Shown here: positions 24,971 to 35,415 of the stretch, one piece after another
Position numbering within the stretch: position 1 is the stretch's first letter
Layout of the letters: each line of letters begins with the position of its first letter
The notes under the pieces: model-generated
Told to the model about the DNA's origin: nothing
The model's database searches: none
The model's input: only the letters and a program-made list of their open reading frames with translations
Source: Gemmatimonadota bacterium
GTDB lineage: Bacteria > Gemmatimonadota > Gemmatimonadetes > Gemmatimonadales > Gemmatimonadaceae
Reading direction: 5' to 3'
Assembly (NCBI GenBank): GCA_021324775.1
Contig: JAJPIM010000026.1
Location: forward strand, 62,001 to 126,000
Length of the DNA: 64,000 nt
Program-made: the position numbers and the translations under genes

Positions 24971-26398
24971 GTGGTCGGCGGGGGTGCTCCCGCAATATAT
25001 CATCGGCACCGGGCGCCGTTCGCCGACATCCGCGCGCTGCACGAACCGCGTCGCAATGCATTAGAATGGCGTACGCCATTCGAGTGGCCCCTGTGCGCTC
25101 GCCTCGCGGGAGCGAGGTCGAACGCCCGACCGTCGTCCGTCCGCCGCCAGCCAGCCCTGTCAGTCGCCGCCCGCCGCGCCCGATCGCTCAACCCGTTCCG
25201 GACCCTGTTGGCGCACCGGAACTTCCGGTTGTTCTGGATCGGACAGACACTGTCGTTGATCGGCACCTGGATGCAGTCCATGGCCCAGGGATGGCTCGCG
25301 CTGGAACTCTCCAACAACGCGTTTCTGGTCGGACTCGTCGCCTCGGTGGGATCGCTGCCGATCCTCGTGCTGTCGCTGCCGGCGGGCGTGGTGGTGGACC
25401 GGGTCAACAAACTGCGCCTCGTCACCGCGATGCAGGCCCTGATGCTGCTCGAAGCGACCGCGTTGTGGTGGCTCACGTGGACCGGCCGCATCACGATCGG
25501 ATGGCTGCTCATTCTCGCGGCCGTCAACGGCATGTGCTCCGCCTTTGAGATTCCCGCGCGCCAGGCGATGATGGTGGACCTGGTCGCTCGCGAGGACCTG
25601 CACGACGCGATCGCCCTGAACTCCAGCGGCTTCAATCTCGCGCGGGTCGTCGGCCCGGCCGCCGGCGCGGCCGTGATCGCGGCCGCGGGTATCGCGTGGT
25701 GCTTCGCGCTGAATGCGGCCAGTTATCTCGCCGTCCTCGCAGGGCTGGCGATGATCCGGCTCAAGCCCGCCGCGGCGCCGGCCGCACCGCCACCGTCGCC
25801 CTGGACGGCGATGGTCGCCGGACTTCGGTACATGTACGTCAACCGCAAGATCAACGCGCTCATGCAGGTCGTGACCGTGTTCTCGGTGCTTGGCATTCCG
25901 TACATCGTGCTCATGCCGGTCGTGGCGCGTGATCTGTTGCACACCGGGGCAGCGGGCTACGGCGTGTTGCTCGCGTGCGTCGGCGTGGGCGGATTCTGCG
26001 GCGCGCTGTTCCTCGCCGCCGCCGGCCGCTGGATGCGCCGCGGCCGGCTGTTGCAGGCGGCCGCCGTGTCGTTCGGCGCGCTGCTGGTCGTATTCTCCCT
26101 GTCACGTTCGGTGCTGGTCTCGTGCATCGTGCTGCTGGCGACGGGATGCGCGATGATCCTGAGCGGTGCGCTCGCGAACGGACTGTTGCAGGCGAACGTC
26201 GAGGACGCCCTGCGCGGGCGTCTCATGGCGGCCTATTCGTTTGTCGTGGTCGGCCTGTCGCAGGTCATCGGCGCGTTCTTCGCGGGCGCGGTCGCACGCG
26301 CCGTCGGCGTGGATTGGACGATCGGCGGCGCGGCCGTGATCATGCTGGCCTACATGCGGTTCGCGTACGCGCGCTATCCGGAGCTGAAGCGGCTCTGA
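24971..26398 (+). CDS. MFS exporter (EntS-like / MFS_3)
   Basis: This major facilitator efflux protein has twelve expected membrane segments. Family phrases include AHRNFRLFWIGQTLSLIGTW, the A-motif-like GVVVDRVNKLR, and FEIPARQAMMVDLV. The start is unresolved. The frame opens at a GTG at 24971, but the first ~70 residues are unlike the family and cross a palindrome and likely promoter. Conserved sequence begins near 25187, and the only nearby in-frame alternatives are CTG/TTG codons (for example TTG at 25208). Substrate unknown; siderophores or drugs are typical for the group. Confidence 0.85.
   Translation: MVGGGAPAIYHRHRAPFADIRALHEPRRNALEWRTPFEWPLCARLAGARSNARPSSVRRQPALSVAARRARSLNPFRTLLAHRNFRLFWIGQTLSLIGTWMQSMAQGWLALELSNNAFLVGLVASVGSLPILVLSLPAGVVVDRVNKLRLVTAMQALMLLEATALWWLTWTGRITIGWLLILAAVNGMCSAFEIPARQAMMVDLVAREDLHDAIALNSSGFNLARVVGPAAGAAVIAAAGIAWCFALNAASYLAVLAGLAMIRLKPAAAPAAPPPSPWTAMVAGLRYMYVNRKINALMQVVTVFSVLGIPYIVLMPVVARDLLHTGAAGYGVLLACVGVGGFCGALFLAAAGRWMRRGRLLQAAAVSFGALLVVFSLSRSVLVSCIVLLATGCAMILSGALANGLLQANVEDALRGRLMAAYSFVVVGLSQVIGAFFAGAVARAVGVDWTIGGAAVIMLAYMRFAYARYPELKRL
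25064..25081. promoter_or_regulatory. Perfect 18-base palindrome, probable operator
   Basis: GAATGGCGTACGCCATTC is its own reverse complement with no spacer. It lies in the divergent region between the VWA and MFS genes, next to a second palindrome AATGCATT (25055-25062). It overlaps a -10-like TAGAAT (25062-25067). This is the layout of a repressor site controlling the exporter. No regulator gene adjoins. Confidence 0.55.
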
Positions 26399-26399
26399 G

Positions 26400-26445
26400 A
26401 GGCAGAAAGGAGCAAACCTGAAAGGAGAAAGGAGACAAAAGCGAG
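26400..26445. repeat. Purine-rich tract (B)
   Basis: Between convergent genes lies an A/G run with repeated AAAGGAG words (for example GAAAGGAGAAAGGAGACA). It resembles the tract at 21059-21095 in composition and in its GGCAGAAAGG-type opening. Confidence 0.4.
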
Positions 26446-26461
26446 GCGTCGCGAACCGTCG

Positions 26462-27091
26462 CTACGGCAGCGCGAATTTGTCGCGTGCGGCGTGCACGAT
26501 CAGCTGTGCGGCGCCTTCGATCCCGAGCCACTCCGTGTTGACACACAGGTGGTAGTGCTCCGGCGCCGACCAGGCGCGCCCGTAGTGGCGACGGACGGCC
26601 GATTCGCGCTGCCGGTTGACTTCCGTCACCATGCGGTCCGCCTCCGCGTCGGCTACCCCTTCGCGGGCGGCCACACGGCGCACCAGCGCGTCGCGCGGCG
26701 CATAGCAGAAAACGTGCACCGCGTCCGTGTGTTCGCTGAGCACGACCTGCGCGCCGCGCCCGACGACGACGACCGGTCCCCGCGTGACCGCGTCCTCCAT
26801 CACCCGCTTCGTCATCTCGATCACGCGCTCATCGGGGGACAGTACCGCGGCTGCGGCGGCGGGACTCATCACCTGCGGCGTGCCGAGTGCGAGTGTATCG
26901 GCGAGCCGCGCGACGAACGGCGGCGTTCGCTCGTCGAGCCTGCGCACCGTGTCGGCCGGCACCCCCATCTTGGCCGCCACCGCGTCCACGATGCTGTTGT
27001 CGAAGAGCGTCCATCCGAGAATCGCGGCCGCTCGCGCAGCGACGTCGGAGCCACCGGACCCGTACTGCCGGGTGATCGTAATGATGGGCAT
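26462..27091 (-). CDS. Cytidylate kinase-like family protein
   Basis: This 209-residue P-loop protein begins MPIITITRQYGSGGSDVA, where RQYGSGG replaces the classic GxxGxGK loop, as in the cytidylate-kinase-like family. Further signs are GPVVVVGRGAQVVL and the lid-like region with RRVAAREG and EVNRQRESAVRRHYGR. It is distinct from housekeeping Cmk and its substrate is unknown. It follows the acetyltransferase gene by 15 bases on the same strand. Confidence 0.82.
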   Translation of the reverse strand: MPIITITRQYGSGGSDVAARAAAILGWTLFDNSIVDAVAAKMGVPADTVRRLDERTPPFVARLADTLALGTPQVMSPAAAAAVLSPDERVIEMTKRVMEDAVTRGPVVVVGRGAQVVLSEHTDAVHVFCYAPRDALVRRVAAREGVADAEADRMVTEVNRQRESAVRRHYGRAWSAPEHYHLCVNTEWLGIEGAAQLIVHAARDKFALP

Positions 27092-27106
27092 CGCCAGCGC
27101 CGGCGC

Positions 27107-27705
27107 TCAGCGCCCCATGTGCTGCACGCCCGCCGCGGCGTGGGCCGGATCCATCCGGCGGCCGGCGGCCGCCCCCGCTCCGCTTTCCCTCTCGCGACTC
27201 TGATGCTGGACGCCGTCCGGAACGCGGCGCACGCGGAGATGCTCGACCACGTTGAATCCCAGTGCGTCCCACACCGCGTTGGCGACCGCCGAATCAGCCG
27301 CGTTGTGGAGACGCATTTCAACGAGGTTGCGGTCGCGGCACCATTGGAAGGCCTGGTCAAGCAATGCGCGGACGACTCCCGACCGGCGGGCGGCGGGGAC
27401 GACGTAGACCGAAGAGACGTACGCGTAATGGTCCGGCTCGAGCAGTGGGTGCCCGCTGGATTCGGCGCACCGCAGAATCCCCTGCGCGTTGTCGTCCTGC
27501 TCGGCGAGCAGCGTCACCTCGGCGGGTGATTCGAGTTGCGCCCGGTACAACTGGCGCGCCCGTCGCGCGACGCCTGGGCGCACCCGGCCGTAGCCCGGGC
27601 TTTGGCATTCCTCACGAAGCAGCGCGAGTCGCAGCGCGACTACCGTTTCGAGATCGGCCGCCGTGGCGCGGCGGACCGAGATCGGCCGCGTCGCCACTGC
27701 CGGGC

Positions 27706-27709
<4 letters not shown>
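27107..27709 (-). CDS. GNAT-family N-acetyltransferase
   Basis: This 200-residue acetyl-CoA-dependent transferase has the GNAT core: SVRRATAADLETVVALR at the start, the beta4/motif A segment YVSSVYVVPAARRSGV (acetyl-CoA pyrophosphate loop partly altered) and a C-terminal NAVWDALGF. A ~35-residue Arg/Ala/Gly-rich tail follows the domain. The ATG overlaps the stop of the MoxR ATPase gene by four bases. The acceptor is unknown; co-translation suggests it may modify a component of the MoxR/VWA system (inference). Confidence 0.82.
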
Positions 27710-29178
<1,469 letters not shown>

Positions 29179-29261
29179 CGGCAGACTCCGAAGGGTATAG
29201 AGTAAGACACCTCGCCCGCCGGGGAAGTTCAGGTCGCGAGCAGCGCGGCGACACCGTGGCG

Positions 29262-29300
29262 GACGCTGCGGCGAACGCTGCGGCGAACGCTGCGGCGAAC
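29262..29300. repeat. 12-base tandem repeat, three units
   Basis: ACGCTGCGGCGA is repeated three times in tandem from about 29263, followed by a decayed unit (ACACCGCGGCCG). The repeat is intergenic. Confidence 0.75.
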
Positions 29301-29576
29301 ACCGCGGCCGGCGCGCACGCGGAGGGCGAACGCGACCCTCGCAGTATATCCCGGATCACGCCGGTCGTGATCACGGGCCCCGATAACGAGCGCGGGCGCA
29401 AGTCGAAGCAGAGGGCGGTTGGGCATGAAGGATGCGTGTCGGGATACGCGTGTCCCCGCCAGAAGCTAGCGGCGGCCGTCGTCCGGTGGCACCCGGGGCG
29501 TACGCCGGCCCGGCGGGGTGTCCGATGTAAACGCCAACCCCATTGTGGCATCGACACTTGGGGCGCCGGACCGCTC

Positions 29577-29604
29577 TTGACATGGTGCGCGGTGGAAGTA
29601 GCTT
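29577..29604 (+). promoter_or_regulatory. Promoter for the small lipoprotein gene
   Basis: TTGACA (29577-29582) is followed after 16 bases by TAGCTT (29599-29604). The predicted leader is about 80 bases long and ends with the Shine-Dalgarno GAGGAG at about 29678-29683. Confidence 0.5.
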
Positions 29605-29690
29605 TCCGCGCGCCGATTCCGGGCACGAGGGCGTGCGCGGACCACGGGGTTTGAGCTTTACTGGCCCCCCCACTCCTGAGGAGATCGTAG

Positions 29691-29924
29691 ATGAAGCGCC
29701 TCGCCGTAATCGCCGCCTGCTTGCTGGCTGTGGCCGCGTGTAAGCCGAAGGACACAGGCAGCACCATGTCCGATTCCACGTCCACCGCGACGCCCGCGAT
29801 GTCACCGGCACCGGCTGACACGGGGATGAAGAAGGACACGTCGATGAAGATGAACGCGGACACCGGCATGAAGAGCGCCGCGCCAGCCATGAAGGACACC
29901 ACCAAGAAGGGCAAGAAGATGTAG
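29691..29924 (+). CDS. Small Met/Lys/Asp-rich lipoprotein
   Basis: This 77-residue protein has a lipoprotein signal peptide with lipobox LAVAAC (Cys17). The mature part has no aromatic residues. It is built from loose repeats around DTGMKKDTSMKMNADTGMK, dominated by Ser/Thr/Ala first and by Lys/Met later, and ends KKGKKM. A clear GAGGAG ahead of the ATG supports expression. The function is unknown. The high methionine content might bind soft metals such as copper, or act as an oxidation sink, but this is only a guess from composition. It is monocistronic. Confidence 0.8.
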   Translation: MKRLAVIAACLLAVAACKPKDTGSTMSDSTSTATPAMSPAPADTGMKKDTSMKMNADTGMKSAAPAMKDTTKKGKKM

Positions 29925-30030
29925 TGGTGTCGCAGTAGACGCCGCGAGATGGATCGCCGGCGTCACGGAGTCGTGCAGGACTGTATCACTCGATAGTCGT
30001 GACTCAGTAGTCAGCGGCCAGCAGGACCGA

Positions 30031-30066
30031 CGAGAGCCGGTTGCGCCCTTGCGCATCCGGCTCTCG
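30031..30066. terminator. Strong bidirectional hairpin between convergent genes
   Basis: CGAGAGCCGG (30031-30040) pairs with CCGGCTCTCG (30057-30066). Inside this, TGCGC pairs with GCGCA around a CCTT loop, with a single T-T mismatch between the two stems. It lies between the converging lipoprotein and YgfZ genes. No U-tract is present. Confidence 0.65.
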
Positions 30067-30136
30067 TGCATCTGCCTCCCGTGCATCCAGCGATCCCGCC
30101 CGCCGAGTCGCGGCAGCGCACTGCAGGTGGCGAGCG

Positions 30137-31231
30137 TCAGGCGTCCGATGCCGGACTGCCGAATGCGAGCGCGACCACCGTGACGGTCGTTTCGCCCGCG
30201 TCGCGGTCCTCGCCGGCGTCCCATCTCGCGATCAGGGTCGCACCGGGCGCCACTTCACGCCGCACCATCCCCAGCGCGATCGGTCCGAGTCTCGGTGACA
30301 GGACCGCGGAGCGCGTGTCGCCGACGGACTTGCCGTCCGCATCTGTAAGCAGCGCGCCACGGGGAGGCAGCGTGCCGCCGCTCAGTCTGAGCCGGCGGAG
30401 CAAGCGATTGACGTGGCCCCGAAAATGGATCCGCGCCACGGTCTCCTGTCCCGTGTAGCAGCCCTTCGTATACGAGATCGCGCCCAGCTCATCGAAGTTG
30501 GCCTCCTGGGGAATGGTCGTGTCGTCGATGTCGATTCCCCATTCCGGCCGCCCCGCCTCCACGCGGCTGATCTCGCACGCCGATAGTCCTCCAGGGATCG
30601 CTCCGGCGGCGACAATGCCGGCCCAGAGCGCATCTCGCCCCGGCGCACTCGTCCACAGGTCGAACCCTTCCACCCCCATGTCGGGAACACGCGCGATAGT
30701 GACCACGGCGCCGCCGGACGTGGCCTCGGTTTGCCCGTACATCGGCAATGCGAGCAACACCTCCGGAGCGAGCCCGGCCGCCGCGCCGACGGCGTGAGCG
30801 GACCGCGGGCCGAATACCCCAATGTCGGTCGTCGTCGCGGACTCATCCTGATACGGTGCGACGCGCGGATTGACATACTTCCGGACGATGTCCGCCCAGC
30901 CGGCAGCGGCGCGGGGACCGGTATCCGTCAGAAGCGATTCCGGTCCCGCGAACACCCGCACGTCGGCGACGATCTTTCCCTTGGGCGTGAGGGCCGCCGC
31001 GTAGAGTCCGTGCCCGCTGGCGAGAGACGCGATGTCGTTGGTGACCAGACCGGTGAGCATCTCTTTGGCGCGCGGCCCGCCGAACCGGATCCGCGACCGG
31101 TAGCTGCGGTCGACGATCAGCGCCCCCCCGCGAATCGCCGCGTATTCGCGCCCAAGATCACCGCGATCCAGAACGATGGTGCGCTGGGACATCCCGCCGG
31201 CGTCCGGTACCGTGCGCGCAACGTCACTCAT
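30137..31231 (-). CDS. ygfZ: YgfZ / GcvT-like folate-binding protein
   Basis: A tetrahydrofolate-binding protein that supports repair or assembly of Fe-S enzymes. The diagnostic motif KGCYTGQE with its reactive cysteine is present, together with the GcvT-like fold phrases LTGLVTNDI, GKIVADVRVF and GIDIDDTTIPQE. From MSDVARTV at 31231 it is 364 residues. Mets at 31246 and 31192 are alternatives, none with a good Shine-Dalgarno. It ends toward the strong hairpin at 30031-30066, and the GlcF gene lies just upstream on the same strand. Confidence 0.9.
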   Translation of the reverse strand: MSDVARTVPDAGGMSQRTIVLDRGDLGREYAAIRGGALIVDRSYRSRIRFGGPRAKEMLTGLVTNDIASLASGHGLYAAALTPKGKIVADVRVFAGPESLLTDTGPRAAAGWADIVRKYVNPRVAPYQDESATTTDIGVFGPRSAHAVGAAAGLAPEVLLALPMYGQTEATSGGAVVTIARVPDMGVEGFDLWTSAPGRDALWAGIVAAGAIPGGLSACEISRVEAGRPEWGIDIDDTTIPQEANFDELGAISYTKGCYTGQETVARIHFRGHVNRLLRRLRLSGGTLPPRGALLTDADGKSVGDTRSAVLSPRLGPIALGMVRREVAPGATLIARWDAGEDRDAGETTVTVVALAFGSPASDA

Positions 31232-31274
31232 ACTTGCAAGTAACACTGCGTCCTCGGCGCATGGTAGTCGGCCG

Positions 31275-32645
31275 TTACGGCCTCGCCACGGTGACCGGGT
31301 TGTTGGCCCCGGCGCGCACGCGATCGGCGGCCGAGTAGGCCGCGTCGAGCAAGTCCACGGGGTGAACGGCTCGCGCGTGGTGCCCCCCGCGGCGCAATCC
31401 GGCGCCGATCTGCATCAGACATCCCGGATTGCCCGTAACGACCCAGTCGGCGCCCGAACCCGCGATGTGCGCGAGTTTGGCCGCCAGCACGGCATTGGAG
31501 ACCTCAGGCTGCACGAGATTGTAGATCCCGGCCGCCCCGCAACACTGGTCAGCATCGGCGAGAGGCACGATGCCGATCCCCGGAATCGCGGCGAGCACTG
31601 CGGCCGGTGCATCGGTCACACGCTGCGCGTGGACGAGATGGCAAGGCGGATCGTAGGCCACCCGGGAAGGGGGCGCGGACGCGTCCACTGGTGCCCCCGG
31701 GCGGGGGCCGGCGGCTGCGAGCAGCTCGCTGATATCCCGGGTCATGCCGGCAATCGTCGCTGCGCGGGTCGCCCACCTGGGCTCGTCCGCCAGGAGATGG
31801 CCGTACGATTTGATCATCGCGCCGCATCCCGCGGCATTCACGGCGATCGCACTGGCGCCGGCGCGCTCAAAAGCCGCCACGTTGGCGCGGGCGAGCCGGC
31901 GCGCCATCTCGAGATCACCCGCGTGAGCGTGGAGCGCACCACAGCATCGCTGTCCCCGCGCCTTCACGATCCGGTAGTCGTTGGCGACGAGCGTGCGAAT
32001 CGTCGCGCGATTCGTCGCGGGAAAGAGACCCGCCATCACGCACCCGTGGAGGACCGCGACTCGGCCGCGATGCCTGTCCCCCTGTGGACGATACGAGCGG
32101 CGCGACCGGCGATCGAGAGCCGGCCGGCTCGCGGCAAGCATCGCCATACCGAATCCGATCCGGCCCGGCAGGCGGCCGAGTGCGTCCGGAACGCGGGTTG
32201 CGCGAAAGAGACGGGCAGTCCAGAGCGCGACAGCCAGCCGGATCCGCCCCGCGAACAACCATAAAATCGCACGGCCGATCCACGGAATCGGATGCGTGGG
32301 CGCCATGGTGGCTCGCGTCGCTTCGAGGAGCTCGCCGTACGGCACGCCGGAGGGACACGCCGTCTCGCACGCGCGGCATCCCAGGCAGCGGTCGATGTGC
32401 AGCTCGACGGCTGGATCGGACACGGCGAGCGTGCCATCGACCAGCGCCCGCATGAGCAGGAGACGCCCGCGCGGACTATCGTTCTCATCCTCGAGCGCGA
32501 GGTAAGTCGGACACGCCTGCAGGCAGAACCCGCAGTGTACGCACGCATCGAGTCCCTTGCGCGCCCGGGCCAGCGGTGTGCGCGGGTCCAGCGCACCCGC
32601 GTGTGCACCCGTGGTGCTGCGCAGCTCGGCGCCGGCGGAACTCAC
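31275..32645 (-). CDS. glcF: Glycolate oxidase iron-sulfur subunit GlcF
   Basis: The 456-residue electron-transfer subunit of the membrane-associated glycolate oxidase has two 4Fe-4S ferredoxin motifs: Cys35/38/41/45 in CVHCGFCLQACP and Cys87/90/93/97 in CLGCRACETACP. Two CCG domains follow (QRCCGALHAHAGD and DQCCGAAGIYN). The start overlaps the GlcE stop by four bases. It is the last gene of a tightly coupled GlcD-GlcE-GlcF set. Confidence 0.93.
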   Translation of the reverse strand: MSSAGAELRSTTGAHAGALDPRTPLARARKGLDACVHCGFCLQACPTYLALEDENDSPRGRLLLMRALVDGTLAVSDPAVELHIDRCLGCRACETACPSGVPYGELLEATRATMAPTHPIPWIGRAILWLFAGRIRLAVALWTARLFRATRVPDALGRLPGRIGFGMAMLAASRPALDRRSRRSYRPQGDRHRGRVAVLHGCVMAGLFPATNRATIRTLVANDYRIVKARGQRCCGALHAHAGDLEMARRLARANVAAFERAGASAIAVNAAGCGAMIKSYGHLLADEPRWATRAATIAGMTRDISELLAAAGPRPGAPVDASAPPSRVAYDPPCHLVHAQRVTDAPAAVLAAIPGIGIVPLADADQCCGAAGIYNLVQPEVSNAVLAAKLAHIAGSGADWVVTGNPGCLMQIGAGLRRGGHHARAVHPVDLLDAAYSAADRVRAGANNPVTVARP

Positions 32646-33874
32646 GGGGATCCACCGTGGCGGTCCGCCGCATCCCTGGCGCCTTCACCCAGAATGCCGG
32701 GGTTGAGAACGTGCCACGGATCGAACGCCATCCGGACGCGCCGCGCGAGCCGGTCGGTGGTTCCGGGCGCTGGCTCCGCGGACCACAGGCGCGCTGGCAG
32801 CCGTTCGGCGATTCGCCGCCCCACGAATACCGGGCCACCCGACGGCCGGTCCTCGGGGTGGAGCACACGTGCCAACGCAGCGGTATCGGCGGCTGGGATG
32901 ATGGCGCGCACGACGCCGCGCTCGAGTGATGCATGGATGAGCGCTTCGGGGCTGCCTGCGCAGCACTCTACGGCGTGGCGCCACGTGTTCGCCACGAGCG
33001 ACGGGAGTTGGGACCACCGTACGACCACGGCCCCGGGGGAGTATCGCTCGCATTGACGGAGTGCTCTCCATACGTCGGTATCGATCACGGCGCCATCACC
33101 GAGTTTGCCCGCTTCCATCTGCTCGCTGGCTACCCGTTCCGCGTTGCCGCCGAGGCGGAGGAGCAGGACCGGGGATCCAGTCGCCGTGACGCCGAGCCGC
33201 GCGGCGAGCGCCGGGTTAAGCAACTCGGCCGCGAGGGGCGCCATGGCTGCCGTCCGGAGACCCGCGGCGACATCCGCCGCCGACTCGGCCGGCCCCGCGC
33301 GCGCGAGGGCGAGAGTCCGGTCGACCTCCGGTCGTGCACGGAGGCGCACGGAGACCTCGGTGATGACGCCGAGCGTGCCCCACGCACCCGTCATCAGCCG
33401 CGTCAGATCATAGCCGGCCACGTTTTTCACCACTCGTCCGCCAGCGCGGATGATCTCGCCGTCACCGGTCACCACCTCCACTCCCAGTGCGATGTCGCGA
33501 GGCAGGCCGAGGGCGTACGCGAGGGGACCGGCCGACGCCGTGGCGATCGTAGCGCCGATCGAGCCGCCGTCGTCGGACGTCGCGAAGGCATCGAGCGCCA
33601 GCCACTGTCCTTCGGCGGCCGTCGCCTCGGCGATCTCGCGCAGCGGCGTGCCCGCGCGAGCAGTGAGCGTGAGGTCGCCGGGCGTGTACTGCGTGATGCC
33701 GCGCAGGGTATCGAGTCGCAGCACGCGCGCATCGGGTGCAACGGGCCGCCCCGCGTCGAGCCAACTGCCGCCGCCGGCGATACGGATCGCGGCCCGTGTC
33801 GCAATTGCCTCGCGAACGGCATCCTGAACCCCAATGGCCGTCTGCGGCGCCCATGCCTCACTCGGCGCAGTCAC
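32642..33874 (-). CDS. glcE: Glycolate oxidase FAD-binding subunit GlcE
   Basis: This 410-residue FAD_binding_4 (PCMH-type) protein is shorter than GlcD, as usual for GlcE. FAD-contact phrases are AGGGSWLDAGRP, DGGSIGATIATASAGPL and RVVKNVAGYDLTRLMTGAWGTLGVI. I place the start at a GTG at 33874 that overlaps the GlcD stop (GTGA). The longer reading to 33970 lies inside GlcD. It forms the glycolate oxidase complex with the flanking genes. Confidence 0.9.
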   Translation of the reverse strand: MTAPSEAWAPQTAIGVQDAVREAIATRAAIRIAGGGSWLDAGRPVAPDARVLRLDTLRGITQYTPGDLTLTARAGTPLREIAEATAAEGQWLALDAFATSDDGGSIGATIATASAGPLAYALGLPRDIALGVEVVTGDGEIIRAGGRVVKNVAGYDLTRLMTGAWGTLGVITEVSVRLRARPEVDRTLALARAGPAESAADVAAGLRTAAMAPLAAELLNPALAARLGVTATGSPVLLLRLGGNAERVASEQMEAGKLGDGAVIDTDVWRALRQCERYSPGAVVVRWSQLPSLVANTWRHAVECCAGSPEALIHASLERGVVRAIIPAADTAALARVLHPEDRPSGGPVFVGRRIAERLPARLWSAEPAPGTTDRLARRVRMAFDPWHVLNPGILGEGARDAADRHGGSP

Positions 33875-35415
33875 GACGGGCGGCGTGACCACTCCCGGCA
33901 ACTGTGAACGGGGACGACCTTGCCCGGATTCATCCGGCGCTCGGGATCGAACACCTCGCGAAGCCGGCACTGCGCAGCGAGCGAAGAAGGCGAGAAGATC
34001 AACTCCATGTATCCGATCTTGTCGAGCCCGACACCGTGCTCTCCGGTGATCGTCCCGCCCGCATCGACACAGATGCGCATGATCTCGCGCATGGCAAGGT
34101 CGACCCGGGCGGATTCATCGGCATCGTAGGCATTGTAGCCGATGTTGGGGTGCAGGTTGCCGTCGCCGGCGTGAAAGACATTGCATACCGTGACCCGGTG
34201 GCGGGTCGCGATGTCGCGAATCCGGGCGAGGACGGCCGGAAGCTGTGTGCGCGGGATGACCGCGTCCTGCACGACCAGATGGGATGAAACCCGGCCCATT
34301 GCACCGAACGCCTTTTTCCGGCCTTGCCAGAGACGCGCGCGGTCGGCGGGGTCTGACGCGATGCGGACGGTGCGAGCGCCGTGGGCGGTGCAGATCCGGG
34401 CGATGGTACCGGCATCGGTGTCGAGTCCCGCGGCCAGCCCGTCGACTTCGGCGAGCAGGACCGCCTCCGCGTCGGCCGGATATCCCGCCGCGTATATGGA
34501 TGCTTCCACCGCACGGATCGTGGGGCCGTCCATCATCTCGAGAGCGGCGGGCAGTATGCCGCATGCAATGATCGCCGACGTGGCGCGAGCCGCGTCATCC
34601 ATTGACATGAAATCGGCGAGCAGCGTTCGCACGGCCTGTGGGGCGCGGGTGAGCTTGACCGTCACATCGAGCGCCACGCCGAAGCATCCCTCCGAGCCGA
34701 CGAACGCGCCGAGCAGATCGTAGCCCGCGGATTCGGCTCCCGACGCGCCGGGCCCCAGCGTCACGACCTCGCCATCGCTCAGCACGGCCGTGACGCCCAG
34801 CACGTGATTGAGCGTGACGCCGTACTTGAGGCAATGCGGGCCGCCCGCATTCTCCGCGACATTGCCGCCGATCGTGCACGCGGCCTGGCTGGAGGGATCC
34901 GGCGCGTAGTAGAGACCGAACGGCGCGGCCGCCCGGGTGAGCGCGGCGTTGACGACGCCGGGCTCGACCACGGCAACCGCGTTCTCCGGGTCGAGCGACA
35001 GCACGCGGTGGAGCCGGTTGAGGCCGACCAGCACGACATCGTCCGCCAGTGCACCGCCCGACAGACCGGTACCTGCGCCCCGCGGCACGAATGGCGCGCC
35101 GTGTTCGGCGAGGACGAGCACGACGTCGATGAGCTGAGCGCGGTTCGCGGGGAACACCGCGAGGGAAGGGAACTTCCGGTATCCCGGTAACCCGTCGGCC
35201 GTGTACACGGCCAGCTCGCTGCGGCGACGAAGCACGCCGCGCGGCCCGACCACGGCTTCGAGCGCACGGGCGAGCGATGCCGCATCGATAGGCGGTGAGG
35301 GGTCGCTCCCGGCGCCCGGTGTCACGCCTCCTGCCTGGCCGCCCGCTGCCGCGAGAGCCGGGGCCGGCATCGCATCGGCCGGCGCGTCAGCCGGACGACT
35401 GTGGCTGGGGTCCAT
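33871..35415 (-). CDS. glcD: Glycolate oxidase subunit GlcD (FAD-linked)
   Basis: The catalytic 514-residue FAD oxidase converts glycolate to glyoxylate. FAD-domain motifs are PRGAGTGLSGGAL, CTIGGNVAENAGGPHCLKYGV and SEGCFGVALDVTVKL. The C-terminal domain has the catalytic-site segments CNVFHAGDGNLHPN and GTITGEHGVGLDK. The first 45 residues are a Pro/Ala-rich extension. An internal Met at 35370 is an alternative start that would avoid the 29-base overlap with the upstream Lon-domain gene. Confidence 0.93.
   Translation of the reverse strand: MDPSHSRPADAPADAMPAPALAAAGGQAGGVTPGAGSDPSPPIDAASLARALEAVVGPRGVLRRRSELAVYTADGLPGYRKFPSLAVFPANRAQLIDVVLVLAEHGAPFVPRGAGTGLSGGALADDVVLVGLNRLHRVLSLDPENAVAVVEPGVVNAALTRAAAPFGLYYAPDPSSQAACTIGGNVAENAGGPHCLKYGVTLNHVLGVTAVLSDGEVVTLGPGASGAESAGYDLLGAFVGSEGCFGVALDVTVKLTRAPQAVRTLLADFMSMDDAARATSAIIACGILPAALEMMDGPTIRAVEASIYAAGYPADAEAVLLAEVDGLAAGLDTDAGTIARICTAHGARTVRIASDPADRARLWQGRKKAFGAMGRVSSHLVVQDAVIPRTQLPAVLARIRDIATRHRVTVCNVFHAGDGNLHPNIGYNAYDADESARVDLAMREIMRICVDAGGTITGEHGVGLDKIGYMELIFSPSSLAAQCRLREVFDPERRMNPGKVVPVHSCREWSRRPS

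Larger units (their letters stand above)
29179..29690. other. Intergenic region with tandem repeat; no supported gene
   Basis: These ~510 bases separate the divergent ATPase and lipoprotein genes. A 172-residue plus-strand reading begins inside the ATPase gene and includes an ANAA-type repeat, but lacks a Shine-Dalgarno sequence and any recognisable domain, so I do not call it. The lipoprotein promoter lies at the right end. Confidence 0.5.
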
